This document shows positions 55,369 through 64,000 of a DNA stretch of 64,000 nucleotides, piece after piece; within the stretch, counting starts at the first letter, position 1, and every line of letters begins with the position of its first letter. Below the pieces are notes generated by a model. The model saw nothing but the letters and a program-made list of their open reading frames with translations. It had not been told where the DNA came from and searched no databases. This stretch comes from Chelonoidis abingdonii. Taxonomy: Eukaryota; Chordata; Testudines; Testudinidae. The position numbers and the translations under genes were made by a program. Location of the stretch: NCBI RefSeq assembly GCF_003597395.2, contig NC_133770.1, forward strand, positions 89,643,641 to 89,707,640. The letters run 5' to 3'.

Positions 55369-55955
55369 AGTGGGTCACAACTGAGAATACCAAGTTCAGA
55401 ACAAACTGCTGAGAAATAGGGCAGACAAACCCCAAGACTGATGGTTATTCTCCCATGAGATATACCAAACCAGCAACAAAAGTAAACTTCTGTTTCACCT
55501 CAGAACTGTAGTTTTCTTCGGCATTCCAGTCCTTGTATTGCCACAAAAAACACTAGACTTTAAGATGAGTGGTTCTTTGCAATCAATTTAATTAAATTTA
55601 AGGTTCTTCTGATCCCAAAGGATCAGCCACCCACCCAGGTCAATATATAACTCAGATCGTACCCAATAATTACGCTGTTGCCAATCCTTTAGTATTTAAA
55701 ATCTAAAGGTTTATTTATTGGTTAAAGGAATCAAATGCATACAATAATTGCAAAGTGCTTGGATCAGGCTTGTAGCTGTGATGGAATAAACTGCTGGCTT
55801 AAGTCAAGTCTCATATTTGTTTCCAAATCATTGGAAGGTTCTCGGTCGCTTGGTTAGACTGCTCCCATTAGTGTAAATCCATAGTCCAGAGGCTGGAACA
55901 GGAAAGAGGCAAAATGGGGATGTTTCCAGTGCCTTTTATAGATTCTGCCATGTGG
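55369..55955. repeat. Unclassified insertion in the CR1, possibly LTR-derived
   Basis: Contains AAATCTAAAGGTTTATTTATTGG, AAAGCACTTGG-like and GATGGAATAAACTGCTGGC words that resemble a turtle LTR-type repeat. No termini or target duplication are clear. Confidence 0.3.
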
Positions 55956-56213
55956 AGCGATGTTATGAAGGTCAAGACTATAATAGGGGTAAAAAAAGAA
56001 CTAGATAAATTTATGGAGGATAGGTCCATCAATGGGTATTAGCTAGAATGGGTAGTGATGGTGTCCCTAGCTTTTGTTTGCAGGGGATGGATCACTTGAT
56101 TATTACCTGTTCTGTTCACTCTCTCTGGGACACCTGGCATTGGCCACTGTCAAATGATAGGATACTGGGCTAGATGGACCTTTGGTCTGACTCAATATAG
56201 CCAGTCTTATGTT
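55956..56213 (+). mobile_element. CR1 LINE 3' end of a second subfamily
   Basis: AAAAAAGAACTAGATAAATTTATGG, GGATAGGTCCATCAATGGG, GATACTGGGCTAGATGGACC, TTTGGTCTGACTCAATATAGCC; sense copy of the subfamily seen in antisense at 27443-27680. Lies inside the older CR1. Confidence 0.85.
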
Positions 56214-56735
56214 CTGGTGCCCACAATTCAAGAAGAAAGTGTTGATATATTGGAGCTGGTTCAGAGAAGAACGATGAGAAAGATTAAAGGATTAGAAAAT
56301 ATGCCTTATACTGATTGATTCAAGGAGTTCCATCTAGTTAGCTTGATAAAGAGAAGGTAAAGAAGTGACTTGATCACAATCTCCAAGTACCTACATGGGC
56401 AACAAATATTTGATAATGAGCTCTTCAATCTATCAGAGAAAGGCATAACACGATCCAATGGCTGGAAATTGAAACTGGACAAATTCTGACTGAAAATAAG
56501 GTATATTTTTTTCTAACAGGAAGGGTTATTAGCCACTGGAACAATTTACCAAGGATCTTGGTATGGTCTCCATCACTTGCCATTTTAAAATCAAGAATGG
56601 ATGTTTTTTCTACAAGAGCTGCTCCTTTAGGAAGGATTTTGGGGAAGTTCTATGGCATGTGTTATAGAGGAAGTCAGATTAGATGATCAAAATGATCCCT
56701 TCTGGCCTTGCAATTTATGAATCTATTCCATCCTC

Positions 56736-57753
56736 TATGTAGATGGAGGAGGAAGAAAAGAAGTGCTCATTTGCTTGATTTTAGAGTGCAATCAGTAAAC
56801 AGTTGTGATAATATAAACCTCCACAGAAAAGAACCCAGAATGGGAAGGATGAACTATTACGCTATCAAATATACAAAGATTTGACAGCAACAGTCCTTGA
56901 ACTATTTGGCTTTTATATAACGAGGGGGTTCTCGGGTCTCCCCTAAGCATCCCTTTTAACAAATTATGGGCCTTCATAGCCATCCTAGAACATCCAATTA
57001 GCATTCTAATATCAGAAACAATGGAAATATTTTACTTGCCTTATTACACCACAGAAGGAGCAAGGAAATTTAACATCCAATTCCTTCTTGCCAGGGAAGT
57101 GAGTCACTTGGCTTTGTCACCCTGTGTTTCAGAAAGGCAAGTTTACACATTCATGCTGCTGGATCTATTACAGAGTTCACATCATCAGATACATTTTTCA
57201 TCTTGGATCTTCTCAAGCAGATGATGGCCAGATTTATTATCAAAGTAAATAAGAGATTGGTTTGGGATTCTCAGCAAAAAGCAAACACATTTTCATTCCA
57301 CGTGTTAGGTGCGCTTGCTTAATAGTGTCAGTGAGTCTGTGCTTCCTGGTTTAAATCAGAGAAGTTCTTTGCAGGGCACAGGCTCACCCTCCAGCACAGA
57401 CTGAAGGCATCACTATTGTGGTGCACCCACAGCACTGAGAATCTCAAACCCTAGTTTTTTGCATGGCAACAGCATACAGTGTTGTCCATGAAAGCATCAG
57501 ATGGACACAGGCAAATATAGTTTGGACTAGGATAGTTTTATTGTGCTTCTTAAGAAAAGTTTGACTGCACTGGATAGCTAGCTCTGCATGACAAATCCAG
57601 AACACGTAGGGCCCTAACTGTCTAAAAAGTGCTGATAGTGTGGGGGAGATGTATAAACTCTGCCTTATACCTTTCAAATTCTACTTTATTGTAACACTAA
57701 TATATCCAATTATTGATAGCATCTCCATGGTAGACTCTATAGACTTCTACTTA
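56736..57753. other. No recognised feature
   Basis: Nothing recognised; short open frames only. Confidence 0.4.
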
Positions 57754-58055
57754 AAGTATGTCTACACTGCAGTTGGAGGTACATTTGCAGCCTTGAGGGA
57801 ACACCGGTGTTAGATTTAATCTAGCTAGCACGGCCAAAATAGTGGTGACGGTATGGTGGCACAGGTTTCATTGTGGGCTAGCAATGCATGTACATCCTCA
57901 AGGGGACCAGTGGCCTTGTACAGGCCATACTGAACCCTGTGCTGCTGCGGCTTCATTTTTATTTTTAGAGTGCTAGCTAGATTAAAGCGAGTGCGGGAAT
58001 GTCGACCTGAGATACAAATCACATCTTTGATTGCAGTGTGCAGAGATACAGACCC
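57754..58055. mobile_element. MITE of the TATGTCTACACTGCA type, about 300 bp
   Basis: Left end AAGTATGTCTACACTGCAG; a right-end remnant TTGCAGTGTGCAGAGATAC. Internally GATTTAATCTAGCTAGCAC faces GTGCTAGCTAGATTAAAGC, almost perfectly paired. TTA occurs at 57751-57753 and 58056-58058, compatible with a Harbinger-type duplication. Confidence 0.65.
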
Positions 58056-58475
58056 TTAGTACTGGATCCTCTCCAAAATCCCAGGCTAGTATCCTACCAC
58101 TGGATCGTCCTTCGTCTCTGGCCAGAGTCAAAGACATACAAAGATTTAGGAGGATTCCTGTGCTGTGTACATCTGCAGTGTCCAGAAGGTTGAAGCATTT
58201 TTCTAATTCGGGGAAAGACAATAAGCCCCTATTACTTTTAGAGCAATAAGCTAGTGCCAAGTTTTACAAGAAGTTTTTCTCAGTTCTATGGCTGATCTTT
58301 CTAATTGGCATATAGCTCAATAGTTGTGTCACTCTATGCCCACTAAATGCCACCTCTCTGTAAGATGGGGCTGATGGGGCTGCACACACAGCTTTTTGTG
58401 TGTGCAGATAGCCTTTGCTGATATGTTCTACTTTTCTGCTCCACACTCACTACGCTGAAAGCGATACCGACACCT
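58056..58475. other. No recognised feature
   Basis: Nothing recognised. Confidence 0.4.
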
Positions 58476-58563
58476 TGATGCAGGAATTACTGGGTGAGAT
58501 TTATTGGCCTGTGTTATGCAAGGGATCACAATGGTCCTGTCTGGCCTTAAAATCCATGAACCT
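58476..58563 (+). mobile_element. CR1-type LINE 3' end, short
   Basis: TTGATGCAGGAATTACTGGGTGAG, TGGCCTGTGTTATGCAAGGG, CACAATGGTCCTGTCTGGCC, AATCCATGAACC: the terminal part of a CR1 3' UTR. Confidence 0.8.
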
Positions 58564-59355
58564 ACTCTCTTCTTTCTCTAGGTTTATTTTTAGCCTTGAC
58601 CAGTTGCTTTCATTAGCAAAGCAACTTCTGCATTGAAAAAGGAGCCTTTTATGTGTCATTATGGGAAAGAGAGAAGGGGAAAAAAGGTCAATAGAACCAA
58701 TAACAATTCAAAATATTTACAGTGAGGTTAAGTCAGTCATTTTTAATTTTTTTCCCCCTTTCTTGAATGATCTAGCTGAAACTCAGTCTATTATGTTGAA
58801 TGAGTTCTCAAGAGGGGCAAAGAGAGATTTTAAAGGATGAGCCATCCTCACAAAATGATATTAAATGTTTTAAAATAATGTTCTGATTCTAAAGGGTGTT
58901 TATAAATGTCAGAGGTAACTTATTGATTAAAACCCAGCTGATTCTTCCACAGTGCCTGAGAGATGTCTCTTAGCTTTAACTAATGGCATTGATCCACAGT
59001 GAGGATGATATGTCCAAAAATATCTCTTTCAAAAAGGAAAGGGGGAAGAAAAAAAGCTTAGCAGTCCTGTCTGCTGCAAAATAACAACCACAGGTCTTCT
59101 AATCTTCTGCGGAAGCTAAAACACGTCGAGTGCTTTGTGAAGACAATATTAATAAAATTAGAAAGCAGCTTTGGAAGTCACCATGCTAGCATCTTTTTGA
59201 GTTTCTATCAATAAGAGCCTATTATTATCGTCATTATCATCTTTTATGATAGCACTCACCATATGCTAAGAGCTTCCCAGGGATTTAAGAAAGGACTGCC
59301 CCTTGTCTAAGGTGCTCACAGTCTAAGCACATAGACAAGTAGACTGAGGTTAGAG
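58564..59355. other. No gene; antisense LINE-tail remnant
   Basis: 59255-59345 (GATTTAAGAAAGGACTGCCCC, GTGCTCACAGTCTAAGC) looks like an antisense LINE-like tail. 59348-59355 is the left target duplication of the next element. Confidence 0.4.
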
Positions 59356-59538
59356 CAGGGATCGGCAACCTTTGTGAGAAGGGTGGCCAGCACGTCCCTC
59401 GGCCTGCACTGCTTCCTGCAGCCCCCATTGGCCTGGAGCAGCGAAGCCGCAATCGGCCAAACCTGCAGACGCGGCAGGTAAACAAACTGGCCTGGCCCAC
59501 CAGGAGGCTTACCTTGTCAGGCCACGTGCTGATCTCTG
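59356..59538. mobile_element. hAT-like MITE, 183 bp, exact 8-bp target duplication
   Basis: Ends CAGGGATCGGCA and, inverted, CAGAGATCAGCA; GGTTAGAG flanks it exactly at 59348-59355 and 59539-59546. The GC-rich interior contains CCCCCATTGGCCTGGAGCAG and CAGACGCGGCAGGTAAACAA. Related to 63617 and 48763 by its ends. Confidence 0.9.
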
Positions 59539-61151
59539 GGTTAGAGGAATGATAAACAGGAGATTTTTATACCAGTCGTCCTGTGAGATGCTGAGTATCT
59601 TTAACTCCTGTTGGTGTCGGTGGAAATTAAGTTGCTTAGTAGTCATGGCTTGAGCGTAGTATTTTCCAAAGTGCTCAGTAGGAGTCTATCTTATTGCCAT
59701 TGAGGTCAATAGTAAAACTCCCACTGACTTCAGTGGGAACAAAATTAAACCAACACTGAGCACTTTTGACAATCAGAGATGTTTTGGGTGAAATGAGAAG
59801 TTGGTAGGGTTTTCTTTAATCTTTTAACTCTTTAAGTTGCAAGGGCCTGGTCCTGCTTCCACTGAAGGCCATGGGAGTTTTGCCATCAGCCAGTGAGAAT
59901 GGGAGTGGGGCCCAAATTATTAACAAAATGTTAATACAGAATTAAGGGTGATGTAAATCAATATAAAATAGGAGAAAATTAGTTCATTTCGGACATTTAG
60001 GAATTGGAATGCACATCCTCTTTTGTAAATTCTGCCCCGGCGGTTTGAAAACAGGGCTCCCGATTAGGAAAATGTGAACACTAGTTTGTCTGGGGCAGTG
60101 GTAAGTTTAAACCTAAAACAAAGGACATCTCTCAAAGAGGAAAAGATGCCTGAAGTAAGTGCACAGTTGCTACTTCATTCACAGGAAAGATGCATTGTTG
60201 AGAGGGCAAACATGACACATCAAAATGAGATAGTTGTTCCATTGACACTCTGCTAGTGACCCAAGATGATATCAGCTGAAGTCTCTTACACATGTGTTGA
60301 CATCCTATTGGCTTCCAAAGATCTGTGATCCTGATCCAATTAGCTTAAAAGGGTTGTTACATTTTTAATGAAACTATTTTATATAAAGTTGTTATAATGT
60401 CACTGCTGCTGCATTATATCAGTGAAAGGTTTTAAAATGCATTTTTACAACTTTTTAATAGGATTTAAAAAACGAGAGATCTGAAGTAGTAGCCAATGTG
60501 AGAACATGTAGACAGAGTCAAGGCACATATACAATCCTGAGTAAAAAGAAAACGTGTCAACGTGGCAAGCAAGAGTGCTTAAAGGGGAGGGGAGTTTGTT
60601 TGGTGTAAGAAGGGCGAATAGTTATCTTAAAATAAACAACAACAATCTAGTCAAGAGACAGAACTGTAAAAAATAGGATAAACAACCTCATAACAAGTCC
60701 TTGCCCATTCCCTTAACTAAAATGAACTCCAATTTTTTCTGAGTATGGGAAAGCTTAGCTAAGGCTCATGGATAGATTAGGTAGGTCACAAGATAGTCAT
60801 TACTCCCACCGTTCTCCTTGCCAGTCTTAACCTGGATAGCAAGTCTCTCTTGTGGGGAAAGCCAGGTAATCTGCTACCTATCAGCCAGCATCTAGGTTTG
60901 CTGTTTAGAGGAAAATTTAGTGATGTCTCATGATGAATGCAATCACAGTCCATTAAACAGGAGGCATTTATTAAAAGAAACAACTTGCAAACAGTTTTCT
61001 ACACAGCTCAAGTTCCAGCTCTCTCTCTCGTTTACCAGGGACTTTATTCCCTGTCTAGAACTCTTTATAGCAAACAGTCATCTTTTGACTGAATAATATT
61101 CTGCAAAGAATCATATCACTACAAGTGGTATCTCACTTTCTCTGACTCTGA
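59539..61151. other. No gene; old palindrome units
   Basis: Words CTCCCACTGACTTCAGTGGG (59718-59737) and GGGCCTGGTCCTGCTTCCACTG (59845-59866) belong to the recurrent palindrome type. Rest unrecognised. Confidence 0.45.
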
Positions 61152-61390
61152 GGGCAAATCTACACTACAGTGCTACATTGGTGTAGCTGCGCTGCTGTAG
61201 CACATCTGGTGAAGATGCATTATGCCAACGGGAGAGCGCTCTCCTGGCAGCATAATTACAACACCTTGGTGAGAAGCGGCAGCTATGTCATTGGGGGAGA
61301 GAAAATTGCATTGCTTCGGGACAGGGGGGCTTTTTCACACCCCTGAGCAATGCAAGTTATATCGACTTAGACTAGAGTGTAAATCTGTGC
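61152..61390. mobile_element. Decayed Harbinger-type MITE sharing the CACCCCTGAGC module
   Basis: Starts GGGCAAATCTACACTAC; right remnant AGTGTAAATCTGTGCTG. Inside, CTACATTGGTGTAGCTGCGC, AACGGGAGAGCGCTCTCCTGG (self-paired), and GGACAGGGGGGCTTTTTCACACCCCTGAGC, a hairpin shared with the arms of 9219-12395. Confidence 0.65.
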
Positions 61391-62773
61391 TGAGTGGCTT
61401 TACAGAAAAAAGGCCCATTTTTCTAGCTTCTTCCTTTTCTGAGCTTGCTCTCTATTTCTCCTTTGCCTTTTTGGTCCTTTTCAGGCCAGAGTTTTTGTTG
61501 AAGAGATGGTTTCCTTTCCTCAGCATAGGGCTGAGTGGTATCAGAGTGGGCACTGTCTTGACAGGAGTCCCACTGATGCTGTAATGATCACATTCTGGGG
61601 ATTTAGCAACTTTTTGTGGGAACTTAGCTATTGTGATATTTATCCTGGGGTTTCATTGGAAATTTGGAATTATTTTTCTCCTTCATACATATATTAATAC
61701 ATTATTTCACACTTTTTCAAGAAGCTTTGCAGTTGCAAAGCAAACTTTGCATCTTTGGGTGGTGTTTAAATAAATTGTCTTCATGAAAAATGTATAAATC
61801 TGTTTTTTAAAAAAATAGTGAATAAATTCAGTGTGGCATGAATCTGACATCTGCATTGCAAAAAAAATCAGTGCAAGTACATTATACTCTTTTTGTTACA
61901 ACAGTTCAGAAAATATACTTGCAAACATGATTGTCTTTAATTACCATCTTTATTGAACTGTTTCTAAATAAGTTTTCCATTTGGCAGTTTAGTACCTGAA
62001 TGTGATATTATGAATGTTTCCCTATCCCCTGATGTAAGGTATATGATTTGTGATCACTTTCATATTCTAATTTTCATCTGTCACTCAAACTTGTAATTTA
62101 GCATATTGTTTTTATTATGCGTGTGTCAAGACACAGATGAGTAATGGTACAGTCATCCTCTCTGCCCACCAATCTGATCCTTTGTCTTAGATTTTTGCTA
62201 GGATTTTATTGTTTTACTGATTATTTATCACCCAATTTATTGTTTATTCGGGGTATTTGAGATTTCATATTAGAGATATTTTTAGTAGATCAGCACTTGG
62301 ACTGAGGAATATATTGTTTTAAAGTTTATTAAAACAGTATCTTCAGATACAAAATAGAATCTATGAATATTTAGTGTAAGTTATAATACTTTTATTCTTT
62401 TTCCAGACCAGTTGAATCCCAAAAATAGTAGAAATCTCATTAGAAAGTCTGATCTTAGAGCTTTATAACCTGTTTTCCAGATCATAGAAATCTGAATATA
62501 TATATCTAAATATCAGTGCATGATCCAAAGCCCTTGAGGTCAATGAGAGCTTTTTCTATTGACTTTAATGGTCTGAGGAGTAGGTCCCTTTATTTTAGCG
62601 CACAATGTTGACTGGATCATCCTTATCCACATGCTTGTTGACTCCCTCATATAATTCTAATAGATTGTGAGGCCTGAGTTCTCTTTACAAAAGCCATGCT
62701 GTAATGATTTGAGAGCACGATGTTTAAACTGAGCTCTGACAATCTAGCTGTATCTAGCTAAGGTATTTATACA
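61391..62773. other. No recognised feature
   Basis: Strongly AT-rich from 61680 to 62560. A weak TTGAGGTCAATGAGAGC ... TTGACTTTAATGG unit lies at 62535-62571. Confidence 0.45.
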
Positions 62774-62970
62774 GAACCATAGAATCATAGAAATGCAGGG
62801 CTGGAAGACACCTGGAGTAGTTATCAAGTCCAGCCTCCTGTGCTGAGGAAGGCCCAAGTACACCTGCGTCATCCCTGACAGGTGTTTGTCCAACTTGTTT
62901 GTCCTAAAAATATAAAAATGATGGACAAACACCCCAAGGCACCCCTCCTCCAAACTATCTCTCTGTCCAT
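62774..62970 (-). mobile_element. CR1 LINE 3' end, minus strand
   Basis: ATAGAATCATAGAAATGCAGG at the left is the reversed terminal microrepeat; TCAAGTCCAGCCTCCTGTGC and CATCCCTGACAGGTGTTTGTCC follow. Antisense of the subfamily at 44490-45098. Confidence 0.85.
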
Positions 62971-63009
62971 TGATTCACTACACCAGAAGGAACAAAGGAA
63001 ACAACCTTT

Positions 63010-63616
63010 ACATAGAAGAAGGGGTCCTGGCCTTACAAGTTTGGCCAATAAGACTGTTGAAAGCATGTGATGAGAAACATTTTACTCTGAATTTAACAGT
63101 TTAAGTTAAGCATTAGTTGTGTTTTTAACTTTATTTTTCTTGTAACAATTTCTGACTTTTACTTTTACTTTTATTTGTACTCACTTAAAACCTCTCTCTT
63201 TGCTGTTAATTAACTTGTTCCTTTTTTTAATTTTATCTAATCCAGTGTGTTTGAATTGAAGTGTGTGGAAAACTCTATTTGAGGCAACAAAATCTCTGTG
63301 TATTATTTCCACTGATGAAATAATGAACTTATATAAATTTGTATTGTCCAGGAGAAGGCTGGGCAGTACGAGATGCACATTTCTGGGAAAATCTGGGACT
63401 GGGAGTGTGCTGCAGTCACTCTGCAGTATAATCCAGACTAGTAAAAACCTGGGTGTGACTGTCAGGCTGCAAGTGCACACAGACATAACTGGGAGTGACT
63501 TACATGCTGGAGGCTGATTGTGAGCAGTCCAGGAGTGGAGGCAAAAATAGCAAAGCAGTGTAAAGGGCACCCCAGGTTAAAGGGCAGGGGTGACGCTGCT
63601 ACTCACTAATCTAGAC
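63010..63616 (+). mobile_element. LTR-like fragment of a retroelement
   Basis: GTTAATTAACTTGTTCC, CTAATCCAGTGTGTTTGAATTG, GTCCAGGAGAAGGCTGGGCAG, CTGGGACTGGGAGTGTGCTGC and AAAGGGCACCCCAGGTTAAAG in this order resemble the 3' half of an LTR family I associate with turtle endogenous retroviruses. No internal coding region and no target duplication are visible; likely a solo or truncated copy. Confidence 0.5.
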
Positions 63617-63775
63617 CAGAGGTCGGCAACCTTCAGCACGTGGCCCATCAGGGTAATCCACTGCTGGGCCACGAGACATTTGGTTTATATTGACCGTCCG
63701 CAGGCACGGCCCCCCGCAGCTCTGAGTGGCTGTGGTTTGCTGTTCCCGGCCAATGGGAGCTGTGGGAAGTGGCAG
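63617..63775 (+). mobile_element. hAT-like element, left part
   Basis: CAGAGGTCGGCAACCTTCAG start, then GGCCCATCAGGGTAATCC, CTGGGCCACGAGACATTTGG and CCGGCCAATGGGAGCTGTGG. The right terminus is not found before the CR1 begins near 63825, so it is probably truncated. Confidence 0.7.
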
Positions 63776-63824
63776 CCAGCGAGTCCCAGTACAGATCCCT
63801 GGGGGACCCAGCTGGTCAGACTTG

Positions 63825-64000
63825 GATATGGACAGAGATCTTTTTTAATATTATTAGAAAAATAAATACTTTGAGAAATTGTTATAATGGGAGACTTTAA
63901 CTTCCCAGGTATAGATTGGAGAATAAATGCTGCTAGTACTGGTAGAGCCCAGTTATTCCTGTGTATGATAGATGAGAGTTTTCATCATCAAATTGTCATT
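63825..64000 (+). pseudogene. CR1 ORF2 endonuclease fragment, cut by window edge
   Basis: An open frame reads IVIMGDFNFPGIDW with GDFN at 63890-63901, then RINAASTGRAQLFL and MIDESFHHQIV to the edge. GDFN is a conserved motif of the apurinic-like endonuclease (EEP family) that nicks the target in CR1 retrotransposition. About 40 codons are open at the edge, so this copy may be longer and better preserved than the others. Confidence 0.8.

Larger units (their letters stand above)
55200..56735 (+). mobile_element. CR1 LINE 3' half, split by later sequence
   Basis: The left part (55200-55368) has AAAGATTTGGGTAGTGGTGG, AGCTGAACATGAGCTCCCAG and AGGTTATTTTACTTCTGTA; the right part (56210-56735) resumes GTTCTGGTGCCCACAATTC and runs to the 3' end CAAAATGATCCCTTCTGGCC. 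The middle (55369-56209) is inserted; about 60 bp of the expected CR1 is missing at the break. Confidence 0.8.

Overview
This is vertebrate genomic DNA, most likely from a turtle. The inference rests on repeat content: many CR1 LINE fragments, copies of a tRNA-derived SINE with a CR1-like tail (the tortoise Pol III/SINE type), large PIF-Harbinger-like elements, hAT and mariner MITEs, and a Penelope-like element with a GIY-YIG relic. No bacterial operon, rRNA, CRISPR array or free-standing tRNA gene was seen.

Gene content is very low. The one host coding candidate is an exon at 666-862 (+), open in a single frame, with a good acceptor and donor. I do not recognise the protein, and no second exon of comparable quality was found, so the rest is probably intron or intergenic DNA.

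Layout. 1-9200: end of a Harbinger-like element, the exon, an LTR-like piece (about 2676-3165), a MITE (5530-5805) and old MIR/LINE debris. 9219-12395: a foldback MITE with 109-bp identical ends, split by a 2.7-kb relative that carries a CpG-rich block. 12400-25500: repeat debris, a SINE split by a hAT MITE (13351-13762), a CR1 ORF2 relic (15660-16417), a minus-strand SINE and CR1 3' ends. 25528-29660: nested CR1 and hAT insertions with exact 8-bp target duplications. 30762-41204: MITEs, a 20-bp perfect hairpin, a mariner MITE, and a Penelope-like insertion with a 10-bp duplication. 43745-48000: an unclassified AT-rich repeat, a CR1 3' half, and a PIF-Harbinger-like element with a decayed Myb/SANT domain and two tandem SINEs, itself inside an older MITE. 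48912-49504 is a run of N. 49505-64000: more CR1 3' ends, a decayed LINE reverse transcriptase, a GC-rich element, a second copy of the AT-rich repeat, a split CR1, three MITEs, an LTR-like fragment and the endonuclease part of a CR1 that runs off the window.

No cooperating gene system is visible. What can be read well is the order of transposon insertions, because several target duplications are intact. Repeat names rest on recognition of sequence features and family knowledge; no database search was run, and edges are approximate unless a target duplication is given.
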